Below are positions 26,274 through 34,122 of a stretch of 37,678 bases of DNA, in pieces. Under the pieces are notes generated by a model, which made no database searches, was not told where the DNA came from, and saw only the letters and a list, made by a program, of their open reading frames with translations. Numbering within the stretch: position 1 is the first letter of the stretch; each line of letters begins with the position of its first letter. The translations under genes were made by a program, and so were the position numbers. Origin of the DNA: an uncultured Eubacteriales bacterium (GTDB lineage: Bacteria > Bacillota > Clostridia > Oscillospirales > Acutalibacteraceae); contig CAKUYF010000001.1 of assembly GCA_934702115.1 (NCBI GenBank), positions 1 through 37,678 on the forward strand. Direction: 5' to 3'.

Positions 26274-26307
26274 AGGGTTAAGTTATAAAAGGAGAATGAT
26301 AAAAATA

Positions 26308-26862
26308 ATGTCAAGATTTAATGATTCAAAATTAGTGGGTAGCAGCAAAAGATTATTAGCACTTTTTCTTTCCGTGTTAAGTTTGGGGGGTACTGTTGCG
26401 TATGGTAGGAGACCAAATTCAAACAAAAGACCTAATCGGAGTAATAATACCGGAAACCAAAATATGGTGCCCCAATTTGAGATTGGAATGACAATAGATA
26501 ACCCGGGATATGTAAATTTATGCAATCGAATAGGAAATTTAGAAGAAATTAACAAAGAAGAATTAGTTCGAATTTTTGAAGATGAGTTTTGGAATATAAT
26601 AAATAGGGATGGAAGAAACATAACTAGATTTGGAGTGTGGGACGGTTTTAAAGGAATTCTCATAAATTCTATCCAGGAATATAGGCAAATTATTCCTCAA
26701 CATGGCACTCATATTATAAATTTGTTATGGTCAGGGGGTTTGTTTATACTTTTAAATGAAGGCCGTGATGGAATAGAAAACATGAAGGCGGATTTTAGAA
26801 ACTGGAACCGTAATAACATAAGCGTAAATGAGCTTCATAATTATTTTGTTCAAAAAATTTAA
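26308..26862 (+). CDS. Secreted protein of unknown function (second of a pair)
   Basis: 184 residues from the ATG at 26308. The open frame reaches back to a TTG that is part of the -35 hexamer, so the true start must be downstream; an ATG at 26296 is only one base from the AAAGGAG and is less likely. The signal peptide is SSKRLLALFLSVLSLGGTVAYG, ending near residue 33. A short Arg/Asn/Pro-rich linker follows (GRRPNSNKRPNRSNNTGN), then a compact domain with several Trp and Phe residues (FEDEFWNIINRDGRNITRFG). No family recognised. A terminator follows, so it is monocistronic. Confidence 0.72.
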   Translation: MSRFNDSKLVGSSKRLLALFLSVLSLGGTVAYGRRPNSNKRPNRSNNTGNQNMVPQFEIGMTIDNPGYVNLCNRIGNLEEINKEELVRIFEDEFWNIINRDGRNITRFGVWDGFKGILINSIQEYRQIIPQHGTHIINLLWSGGLFILLNEGRDGIENMKADFRNWNRNNISVNELHNYFVQKI

Positions 26863-26938
26863 AGGTATTAATTGAGAGATTAAGAATCTAGTTTTGATAT
26901 TTGATCTTAATAGTTAATATATTGAAGTGGATACAAAA

Positions 26939-26976
26939 AACATCTTATGCTAAAATAAGCATGGGTGTTTTTATGT
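26939..26976 (+). terminator. Rho-independent terminator after the secreted pair
   Basis: AACATCTTATGCT (26939-26951) pairs with AGCATGGGTGTT (26958-26969), with several G-T pairs and a six-base loop, followed by a T-rich run. Confidence 0.7.
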
Positions 26977-27079
26977 TTGTAATTTGAAAAATGTAATATA
27001 TGCTTGGTATCGAATTGTTTTAGATCATAAATATTCTATAAGTTTAAAGATTGTTAATACTATAAAGGACGTGTTACAG

Positions 27080-28960
27080 GTGAATAGTGAAAATTATGAA
27101 ATTGCGGTTATAGGTGCAGGGCATGCGGGAATTGAAGCTGCGTTAGCTTCTGCAAGGCTTGGATGTAAAACTGTAATTTTTGCTATAAATTTAGATTCAG
27201 TAGGGAATTGCCCATGTAATCCATCCATTGGAGGCACAGCTAAAGGGCATCTTGTAAAAGAGATAGATGCTTTAGGAGGTGAAATGGGTAAGACTGCTGA
27301 TGAATGTTTTTTACAAAGCCGTATGCTTAATTTGGGGAAAGGACCTGCCGTTCACTCTTTACGTGTTCAAATAGATAGAAACAAGTATAAAGAGACAATG
27401 AAGCATAAAATAGAGCTTCAAGAAAATTTATTTTTAAAACAAGCTGAAATAATTTCTATATTTAAAGACCCTCAAACGCAAAAATGGATTTTAAAGTCTA
27501 GAAATGATTTTTCGTACGAAGTTGATGCCGTAATAATAGCAACCGGCACTTTTCTTTGCGGTAAGGTTTTTATTGGTGATACTTCTTATGAAAGCGGTCC
27601 GGACGGAGTATTCCCTTCTTTATTTTTAAGTGATTCACTAAAAAAAATGGGGGTTAAGCTTAAAAGGTTTAAAACTGGGACTCCTGCTAGGGTATTAAGG
27701 TCCAGTATAGATTTTTCTAAACTGGAAGTTCAGCCCGGAGATGATAAAATAGTCCCTTTTTCTTATGAAACTAAAGGTTATAGAGAAAATAAGGTTGATT
27801 GTTATATCTCCTGGACTAATGATTCAACTAAGAAAGTGATTCTTAAAAATCTTCATAGAGCACCAATGTACAGTGGAAAAATTGAAGGAATAGGGCCAAG
27901 ATATTGCCCAAGTATAGAAGATAAAATTGTTAGATTTCCGGATAAAATTCGGCATCAGTTATTTATAGAGCCTTGTGGTTTAAATACTGAAGAAATGTAT
28001 CTTCAAGGAATGTCGACCTCATTACCGGAGGAAGTACAAGTAGAAATGTACCGAACGATAAACGGGCTTGAAAATGTACAGATTATGAGACCTGCTTATG
28101 CTATTGAGTATGATGTGGTTGATCCCACAGAGCTTTATAGTACTTTAGAATTTAAAAAGCTTGAAAGATTATATGGTGCCGGGCAGTTTAATGGTAGTTC
28201 GGGATATGAAGAAGCCGCTGCACAAGGTTTAATAGCAGGTATTAATGCTGCATTAAAAATAAAGGGAATGGAACCATTAGTTTTAGACAGAGGATCTTCA
28301 TACATTGGGACTTTAATTGATGACCTTGTAACCAAAGGAGTAAATGACCCTTACCGAATGATGACTTCTCGTTCCGAATATCGTTTAGTTTTAAGGCAGG
28401 ATAATGCTGACGAAAGACTTACACCATTGGGTTGGAAAATAGGACTTATTAAAAAAGAGTATTGGGATGAATTTTGTCATAGAGAAGAATTAAAAAAGCG
28501 TGAGCTTGAGAGAGTTAAAAATACTGTTATTCATCCTTCTGAAGAACTTAATAATATGATTATTTCACGTGGAACATCTCCAATTTCTAATCCAACAAAG
28601 ATTATTGACTTATTAAAAAGACCTCAATTAAATTATGACTATCTTTCTGCCTTCGATTTGACACGCCCTGAAATAGATGAGGCTATATTGGAAAAAGTAG
28701 AAATTGAAGTTAAATATGAAGGATATATAGAACGTCAAAATCGTCAAATAAATGAGATGAGGCGACTTGAAAGTAAGGCATTGCCATTAAATTTAAATTA
28801 CTCATCAATAAATGGTCTTCGTCTGGAAGCTATTGAAAAATTAAATAAAATTAAGCCTTTAAATATAGGACAAGCTTCAAGAATTTCAGGAGTTAGCCCA
28901 GCGGACATATCAGTTATTTTGATATGGTTAGCTTCTAAGTTAAGAAAAGATAAATGTTAA
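27080..28960 (+). CDS. mnmG: tRNA uridine-5-carboxymethylaminomethyl modification enzyme MnmG
   Basis: 626 residues from the GTG at 27080, supported by AAAGGAC 9 bases upstream and by the family opening (EIAVIGAGHAGIEAALASAR). The frame extends further 5', but the added residues have no family support and overlap the terminator region. MnmG is the FAD enzyme that pairs with MnmE to modify U34 of tRNAs. It has the dinucleotide-binding GAGHAG motif, CNPSIGGTAKGHLVKEIDAL, KTGTPAR and the end block RISGVSPADISVILIWL. Length is normal. Confidence 0.96.
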   Translation: MNSENYEIAVIGAGHAGIEAALASARLGCKTVIFAINLDSVGNCPCNPSIGGTAKGHLVKEIDALGGEMGKTADECFLQSRMLNLGKGPAVHSLRVQIDRNKYKETMKHKIELQENLFLKQAEIISIFKDPQTQKWILKSRNDFSYEVDAVIIATGTFLCGKVFIGDTSYESGPDGVFPSLFLSDSLKKMGVKLKRFKTGTPARVLRSSIDFSKLEVQPGDDKIVPFSYETKGYRENKVDCYISWTNDSTKKVILKNLHRAPMYSGKIEGIGPRYCPSIEDKIVRFPDKIRHQLFIEPCGLNTEEMYLQGMSTSLPEEVQVEMYRTINGLENVQIMRPAYAIEYDVVDPTELYSTLEFKKLERLYGAGQFNGSSGYEEAAAQGLIAGINAALKIKGMEPLVLDRGSSYIGTLIDDLVTKGVNDPYRMMTSRSEYRLVLRQDNADERLTPLGWKIGLIKKEYWDEFCHREELKKRELERVKNTVIHPSEELNNMIISRGTSPISNPTKIIDLLKRPQLNYDYLSAFDLTRPEIDEAILEKVEIEVKYEGYIERQNRQINEMRRLESKALPLNLNYSSINGLRLEAIEKLNKIKPLNIGQASRISGVSPADISVILIWLASKLRKDKC

Positions 28961-29043
28961 TAGTCTTTTTGTAAGTTTTGAAAATTAATAAGGATATAAA
29001 TTTTTAAATTAAAATATTTAAGCTAAAAAAGGAGAGAATTAAT

Positions 29044-29751
29044 ATTTTAGATATTTTGAAGAGTCAAGCAAAAAATTTTGGAATAGAAATTTCAGAAGAT
29101 CAATTAGTTAAATTGAAAGCTTATATGGACTTTTTACTTGAATACAATTTACATACTAATTTGACTTCTATAACTAATCCAGAGGACATAATGATAAAAC
29201 ATTTCCTGGATAGTATAATAATTAGCAAATATATTGAAATGAAAGAATCGTGGAAAGTAGTTGACATAGGAACCGGTGCAGGATTTCCCGGTGTTCCTCT
29301 TAAAATTTGCAATTCCGGTTTGAGACTCACTCTTGTGGACAGTCTTAATAAAAGGGTAAAATTTTTAGAAGCTTTGGCGGAAAAAATAGATATACAAGCC
29401 AGTGTATTTCATGGACGTGCGGAAGAGTTGAGTTTAAGTCCTAAATTTCGTGAAAATTTTGATTTAGCGGTATCTCGCGCTGTTGCTCCCTTAAATATAT
29501 TATTAGAGTATTGTCTTCCTTACGTGAAAAAGGGAGGAATGTTTGTTGCACTAAAAGGGCCGGACATTTCTGATGAACTTAACAATAGTTTTAATGCTAT
29601 TAAGGTTTTAGGAGGAAGGTTGAAAGATACTATTTCATTTGATTTACCTTTAGAGAAAGGAAAGAGAACTTTAGTTGTTGTAAAGAAAGAATTTATTACT
29701 CCTAAAAAATATCCTCGTAAAAATTCAAAAATAAGTACGTCTTCACTTTGA
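29044..29751 (+). CDS. rsmG: 16S rRNA (guanine527-N7)-methyltransferase RsmG
   Basis: The SAM-binding motif is VVDIGTGAGFPGVPLKI, followed by TLVDSLNKRVKFLE, SRAVAPL and a C-terminal PKKYPRK. RsmG methylates G527 of 16S rRNA; its loss is known to give low-level streptomycin resistance. The first standard start is TTG at 29056 (231 residues), but the GGAGAG at 29031-29036 is 21 bases from it. An in-frame ATT at 29044 is 9 bases after GGAG and gives a 235-residue product of normal N-terminal length (ILDILKSQAKNFGIEIS). I therefore place the start at the ATT, with moderate certainty. It follows mnmG as usual; noc/parAB do not follow. Confidence 0.9.
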   Translation: MLDILKSQAKNFGIEISEDQLVKLKAYMDFLLEYNLHTNLTSITNPEDIMIKHFLDSIIISKYIEMKESWKVVDIGTGAGFPGVPLKICNSGLRLTLVDSLNKRVKFLEALAEKIDIQASVFHGRAEELSLSPKFRENFDLAVSRAVAPLNILLEYCLPYVKKGGMFVALKGPDISDELNNSFNAIKVLGGRLKDTISFDLPLEKGKRTLVVVKKEFITPKKYPRKNSKISTSSL

Positions 29752-29888
29752 TAAATTAATTATTTTGTTATTTATTATTATTAATAGTGTTATTATAATT
29801 TAGTTTATTGTTATAGTATGGTTTTTATATAATAAATTTTAAAACTAGTAATAATTTACATTTTTTGGATAAAAAATTGTGCATTATA

Positions 29889-29917
29889 TTGACATTTATA
29901 GCTTTACTTGTTATTAT
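29889..29917 (+). promoter_or_regulatory. Promoter of the secreted gene after rsmG
   Basis: TTGACA (29889-29894), a 17-base spacer and TATTAT (29912-29917), 37 bases before the ATG. Confidence 0.75.
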
Positions 29918-29953
29918 TTGGTATATACTTAAATAATAACAGGAGGTTTTTAA

Positions 29954-30670
29954 ATGAAAATTTTAACTATAATGATTAATGCCTTAATTTTTAGTTTGAT
30001 TATTCTAAATTTAAACGTAAGAGCTGAGAGAATTGAAACTATTGAAGATTTAAGGCAACATTTTATTGAAAAAGTGGTAGAAAAATCAAGTTGTGATAAA
30101 GTGAGTAGAGATGAAGGGGTAAGAAGAATATACGAGGACTGTTTAAGGAAGGAATCTAAACTTAGTGGAACAGGGGCTCATAATATAAAAAAGTTATTTG
30201 ATAACAAACGTGAGACTACTTTTCTTTCTGACCCTAACTATGTTAAAGGTACAGCCAGTGTATATTTTAATCATTGCTTTGATACTCTTAACGACTGCAT
30301 TCCTCATCATGAGATAGAGTTCATATATTGGGTTGACGATAAAAAAGAAAATATTTATTATGAGTATGCTAATTTATATAAAATTAATGATAAATGGTTG
30401 GTGGCAGATTTTGACTTAGCTGTAGAAAATATAACACGTTTAAGTCATCCGGCGTTACCGCATAATTATTTTGATATTCCTATTGAAGAGTATTTGAAAA
30501 TTTTTTGTGAGGGCAAAAAAGGTTTTGTAGCATGTATGTATAAGGGTAATTCAAGAGTGGATTTAAAGTCTGAAATAAAAGTACATGATAAAAAATTGCT
30601 ATATCGTTTCATTGAAGCTCATAATATGATTTCAATTTCAAATATTGAAGCCCAGTGCTGGATAGTATAA
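29954..30670 (+). CDS. Secreted protein of unknown function, Cys-containing
   Basis: 238 residues. The first 24 residues (MKILTIMINALIFSLIILNL, then NVRAE) form a signal peptide with cleavage likely after VRA. The mature part has about seven cysteines, including pairs in FNHCFDTLNDCIPHHE, which could form disulfides outside the cell. The middle reads like a beta-rich domain: EIEFIYWVDDKKENIYYEYA, then LYKINDKWLVADFDLA. This 'YKINDKWLVADF' pattern is reminiscent of NTF2-like secreted domains, but that is weak. AGGAGG precedes the ATG. It is monocistronic with its own promoter between rsmG and serS, where noc/parAB often stand in Firmicutes. Confidence 0.72.
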   Translation: MKILTIMINALIFSLIILNLNVRAERIETIEDLRQHFIEKVVEKSSCDKVSRDEGVRRIYEDCLRKESKLSGTGAHNIKKLFDNKRETTFLSDPNYVKGTASVYFNHCFDTLNDCIPHHEIEFIYWVDDKKENIYYEYANLYKINDKWLVADFDLAVENITRLSHPALPHNYFDIPIEEYLKIFCEGKKGFVACMYKGNSRVDLKSEIKVHDKKLLYRFIEAHNMISISNIEAQCWIV

Positions 30671-30913
30671 ACTATTGATTAAGAAGTATAGAATTGAGAA
30701 AATATTATAAATTAAATTTTCGATATGCAAAATTTTTAGAATTATATAATTTACGGTTTGAACAAATTTTAGGATATATTTTTAACATTTAACTTGATTA
30801 AATTTCTTTTCTTTTGTAAACTTAATTAGTGATAAGTATTTTATATTAAATTTTATTTTTTAAAAGTCATTTTCTATATGATGGATTTTGATATTAAAAA
30901 GGAGCTGAGGCCA

Positions 30914-32185
30914 ATGTTAGATATTAAGCTGATAAGGAATAATCCAGAAGAAGTCAAAAATGCGATGAGAAATCGAAATATGAATTTGGATGAGAGTATA
31001 GATAAAGTTGTAAAACTAGATTCTTTAAGGCGAGATATTTTAAGCGAGATGGAAAAAGAGAAAGCTGCTCAAAATGCGATGAACAAGCAAATTCCTCAAA
31101 TGAAAAAAGCAGGGGAAGATATTTCAAAGTTAATGGATCAAATGAAAGAGCTTTCAGATAAAATATCTAATTTTCGTGATGAACTTTCAAAAGTTGAAAG
31201 TGAGGAAAAAGAATTACTTCTTTCTATTCCGAATATTCCTAATAAAGATGTTCCTGTTGGAAAAGACGATACTGAGAATTTAGAAATAAGAAAATGGGGT
31301 AAACCTGTTGAATTTGATTTCGAGCCGCTTTCTCATTGGGATATTGGTAAAAAGTTAGATATTTTGGATCCTGAAAGAGCAGGTAAAATTACTGGATCAA
31401 GGTTCCATATTTATAAAGGTTTAGGCGCTAAACTTGAAAGGGCGGTAGTCAATTTTTATTTGAATACTCATGTAGAAAACGGTTATAAAGAGATTCTGCC
31501 TCCGTTTATAGTTAATGCTGATTCGATGACGGGTACAGGTCAACTTCCAAAATTTAAGGACGACGCATTCAAAATCAGTAAAATTGACTATTATTTGATT
31601 CCTACTGCCGAAGTACCTGTTACTAATATGCATCGAGGAGAAATCTTAGATGGTAAAGATCTTACTCTGAAGTACTGTGCATATAGTGCATGTTTTAGGG
31701 CGGAAGCGGGTTCGGCCGGAAGAGATACAAGAGGGCTTATAAGGCAACATCAGTTTAATAAAGTAGAACTGGTTAAGTTCAGTAAACCTGAGAATTCGTA
31801 CAAAGAGCTTGAAACTTTAACAAATGATGCTGAACGGTTACTTCAGCTTTTAGGACTTCCTTATAGAGTAGTGTGCTTGTGTTCAGGTGATTTAGGATTT
31901 TCTTCGGCCAAAACTTATGATATAGAAGTTTGGATGCCATCATATAAAAGGTATTTAGAAATTTCTTCATGTTCTAATTTTGAGGATTATCAAGCCAGAA
32001 GAATGCAAATAAGATATAAAAATAGTGCAAAGGATAAAGCGGAATTTGTTCATACTCTTAATGGTTCGGGCTTAGCAGTTGGAAGGACAGTCGCAGCGAT
32101 ACTTGAAAATTTTCAAAATGCTGATGGAAGTGTTACAGTACCAGAACCACTGATCAAATACATGAATACAGATATTATTGATTAA
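30914..32185 (+). CDS. serS: Serine-tRNA ligase
   Basis: 423 residues from the ATG at 30914 ([20 protein letters not shown]), which has GGAG 9 bases upstream; an upstream in-frame ATG adds 12 residues without support. The N-terminal long coiled coil (about 25-105) binds the long arm of tRNA-Ser. The class II catalytic core has motif 2 [20 protein letters not shown] and motif 3 [16 protein letters not shown]. It charges tRNA-Ser with serine. I looked for a T-box leader upstream and found none. A strong terminator follows. Confidence 0.96.
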   Translation: MLDIKLIRNNPEEVKNAMRNRNMNLDESIDKVVKLDSLRRDILSEMEKEKAAQNAMNKQIPQMKKAGEDISKLMDQMKELSDKISNFRDELSKVESEEKELLLSIPNIPNKDVPVGKDDTENLEIRKWGKPVEFDFEPLSHWDIGKKLDILDPERAGKITGSRFHIYKGLGAKLERAVVNFYLNTHVENGYKEILPPFIVNADSMTGTGQLPKFKDDAFKISKIDYYLIPTAEVPVTNMHRGEILDGKDLTLKYCAYSACFRAEAGSAGRDTRGLIRQHQFNKVELVKFSKPENSYKELETLTNDAERLLQLLGLPYRVVCLCSGDLGFSSAKTYDIEVWMPSYKRYLEISSCSNFEDYQARRMQIRYKNSAKDKAEFVHTLNGSGLAVGRTVAAILENFQNADGSVTVPEPLIKYMNTDIID

Positions 32186-32192
32186 ACTAATA

Positions 32193-32230
32193 AAGTCTTG
32201 AGGTATAATACACTTCAAGACTTCTTTTTA
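32193..32230 (+). terminator. Rho-independent terminator after serS
   Basis: AAGTCTTGA (32193-32201) pairs perfectly with TCAAGACTT (32215-32223), followed by CTTTTTA. Confidence 0.85.
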
Positions 32231-32356
32231 TCAAAATTTCTAACTGGTTTTTAAATATTAATGATCATTAAATAATTTTATGATATTAAATCTGTAAATT
32301 AGGCATTAGAGATCTCATAAAACATGTAAGTAAGATTTATTATTTATATAATTAAT

Positions 32357-33715
32357 TTAAGACTTTAAAACATTATAAGCAATAGCACATTCTATTTTTT
32401 TCTTTTGAAGTTCACAAGAAAGCTTAAAAGGTATTTTAATGTCATTATTATGCTGATAATTTTTAGAGCTACATCCACCGCAGCAGTAAAATTTAGCCCA
32501 ACAATTTTTACATTCTTTCTTATGATAAACACTAAGCTTTAGAAATTTTGATTTAAGCGAAATATCGAATGAATCATTAAGAACATTTCCCATGAGAAAA
32601 TCGCTTTCTCCTACCAATTGATGGCAAGGATAAATATCTCCATTAGGAGTTATAGCGACGTAATCATTTCCAAAACCGCATCCTTTGAGACGTTTGCTTA
32701 GGCAAGGGCCATGATCCAAGTTAATATTAAAGTTGAAAAAGTTTATTTTGGAACCTTCTTTTTTTAATTTTATTAATTTTTTGCAAAGTAATTCATGTTC
32801 AGACAAAATTGAAGGTAAATCCGTTTCATCTACGGCTAATGAAAATTCATTTTCCGAAAGAGCAGGTTCCATTGATATTTCATTAAATCCAAGACTATGA
32901 ATATGCATTACATCATTAGTGAAATCTAAATTTTCTTTAGTATAAGTTCCTCTAACGTAGTAACTTTTTTCTCCACGTTTTTCAACTAATTTTTTAAACT
33001 TAGGCACTATAATATCATAAGAGCCTTGTTTAGTTTTGGTAAGTCTGAATTTGTCGTTTACTTCTTTGCGTCCATCAAGTGAAAGGACTACATCATAAAT
33101 TTCTTTGTTTATGAAGTCGATTTTTTCATCATCGAGAAGAATTCCGTTAGTGGTTAAAGTAAATCTAAAATTTTTGTTATATTTTTTTTCTAAACTTCTG
33201 GCGTACTTAACAGTTTCTTTTACCACTTCAAAATTCATTAAAGGTTCTCCGCCGAAGAAATCCATCTCTAGATTTTTAATATTTCCTGAATTTTTTATGA
33301 GAAAATCTACTGCTTTTTTTGCTGTTTCAAGTGGCATAAGCTCTCTTGAGCATTTAAAATCTCCTGTAGAGGCAAAGCAATAGCTGCATCTTAAATTGCA
33401 GTCATGAGATACGTTGAGGCATATTGCTTTTATAGGTGATGAGGGTATACCTTCTTCTATTGTTTCAAAGTAGTAATCGTCTGAAAACAGTTTACCTGCT
33501 TCATAAAGAGAAAATAATTCTGAGTATGCTTCTTTAATACTTTCAGCAGAATATTTATCTGAAAGTTTTTTTGTAACGTAAGACTCTGTATAATCAAAGA
33601 AGGTGTTAGGTACAAAGTCCAGTATATCATAGCAAATATCGTCTACAACATGTACTGCTCCGCTATTAACGTCAAGTACGAAATTAGTATTATCAAATTT
33701 ATATTTATGTATCAT
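32357..33715 (-). CDS. scfB: SCIFF-peptide radical SAM maturase
   Basis: 452 residues. The N-terminal block MIHKYKFDNTNFVLDVNSGA is typical of SCIFF maturases and contains a peptide-recognition region. The radical SAM cluster motif is CNLRCSYC within SHDCNLRCSYCF (Cys106, Cys110, Cys113; CX3CX2C). The C-terminal SPASM domain has many Cys for two more clusters (GPCLSK, KGCGFG, YPCHQL, CKNCWAKFYCCGGC, then two late Cys). The family forms a thioether crosslink in the SCIFF precursor. All motifs look intact. The ATG has no Shine-Dalgarno; it lies directly after the hairpin and U-run at 33715-33753. The precursor gene lies immediately upstream. Confidence 0.93.
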   Translation of the reverse strand: MIHKYKFDNTNFVLDVNSGAVHVVDDICYDILDFVPNTFFDYTESYVTKKLSDKYSAESIKEAYSELFSLYEAGKLFSDDYYFETIEEGIPSSPIKAICLNVSHDCNLRCSYCFASTGDFKCSRELMPLETAKKAVDFLIKNSGNIKNLEMDFFGGEPLMNFEVVKETVKYARSLEKKYNKNFRFTLTTNGILLDDEKIDFINKEIYDVVLSLDGRKEVNDKFRLTKTKQGSYDIIVPKFKKLVEKRGEKSYYVRGTYTKENLDFTNDVMHIHSLGFNEISMEPALSENEFSLAVDETDLPSILSEHELLCKKLIKLKKEGSKINFFNFNINLDHGPCLSKRLKGCGFGNDYVAITPNGDIYPCHQLVGESDFLMGNVLNDSFDISLKSKFLKLSVYHKKECKNCWAKFYCCGGCSSKNYQHNNDIKIPFKLSCELQKKKIECAIAYNVLKS

Positions 33716-33753
33716 AAAAATATCGGCTTTAAATCCTTAAGGATAAAAAGCCG
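33715..33753 (-). terminator. Attenuator-like hairpin between the SCIFF peptide and its maturase
   Basis: CGGCTTTTTATCCTT and AAGGATTTAAAGCCG (33753-33724) form a 15-base stem with one 2-base internal mismatch, followed on the minus strand by ATATTTTT and then directly by the maturase ATG. It would let the peptide be made in excess of the enzyme. Confidence 0.7.
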
Positions 33754-33779
33754 TAACTTTCACCTGTCTTTTTAAAAAT

Positions 33780-33920
33780 TTATTTACATTCGCATTTTTG
33801 GTTGCTTACTGTATTATCAACTTTAGAAGCGGTTTGGCAAGATGCTTGGCATTCTCCGCATCCACCTGTAGAAAGAGTTTTCTTCAAATCTGTGGTATTT
33901 ACAGTTTTAATGTGTTTCAT
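33780..33920 (-). CDS. scfA: SCIFF-type ribosomal peptide precursor, with only five cysteines
   Basis: 46 residues, starting MKHIKTVNTTDLKKTL and continuing STGGCGECQASC, the strongly conserved SCIFF core. Cys are at 21, 24, 28, 43 and 45. The usual family positions 32 and 36 are Ser and Asn; Thr37 is kept (NTVSNQ). In the characterised clostridial system (CteA/CteB) the thioether joins Cys32 to Thr37, so the known crosslink cannot form as such. AGGGGATAAG precedes the ATG. The gene is directly upstream of the maturase in the same direction. Function of SCIFF peptides in general is not established. Confidence 0.92.
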   Translation of the reverse strand: MKHIKTVNTTDLKKTLSTGGCGECQASCQTASKVDNTVSNQKCECK

Positions 33921-33959
33921 ATCTTATCCCCTATTCATTTATAAATTATTTATATTTTT

Positions 33960-33987
33960 ATTTTACCATAACCATATTAATTTTCAA
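33960..33987 (-). promoter_or_regulatory. Promoter of the SCIFF operon
   Basis: On the minus strand, TTGAAA (33987-33982), a 16-base spacer and TAAAAT (33965-33960), 40 bases before the peptide ATG. Confidence 0.6.
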
Positions 33988-34122
33988 ATAGTTTTATGAA
34001 TTTTTTTATAAGTAAAAATATGACTTTTGAAAGTAATATATGGATGTCCATGATTATATATTTATTATAAGAGACAAAAAATAAGAACTTTTTAAATAAA
34101 TAGGTCGTTGGAGATGAGAATA

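Noticed and set aside
26245..26307. Extension of the second secreted protein to a TTG at 26245
   Set aside because: That TTG is the first half of the -35 hexamer of a perfect promoter, so it cannot be in the mRNA.
30671..30913. Possible T-box riboswitch before serS
   Set aside because: No T-box sequence (TGGxACCGCG-like) and no specifier or terminator hairpin is visible; only weak promoter-like hexamers.
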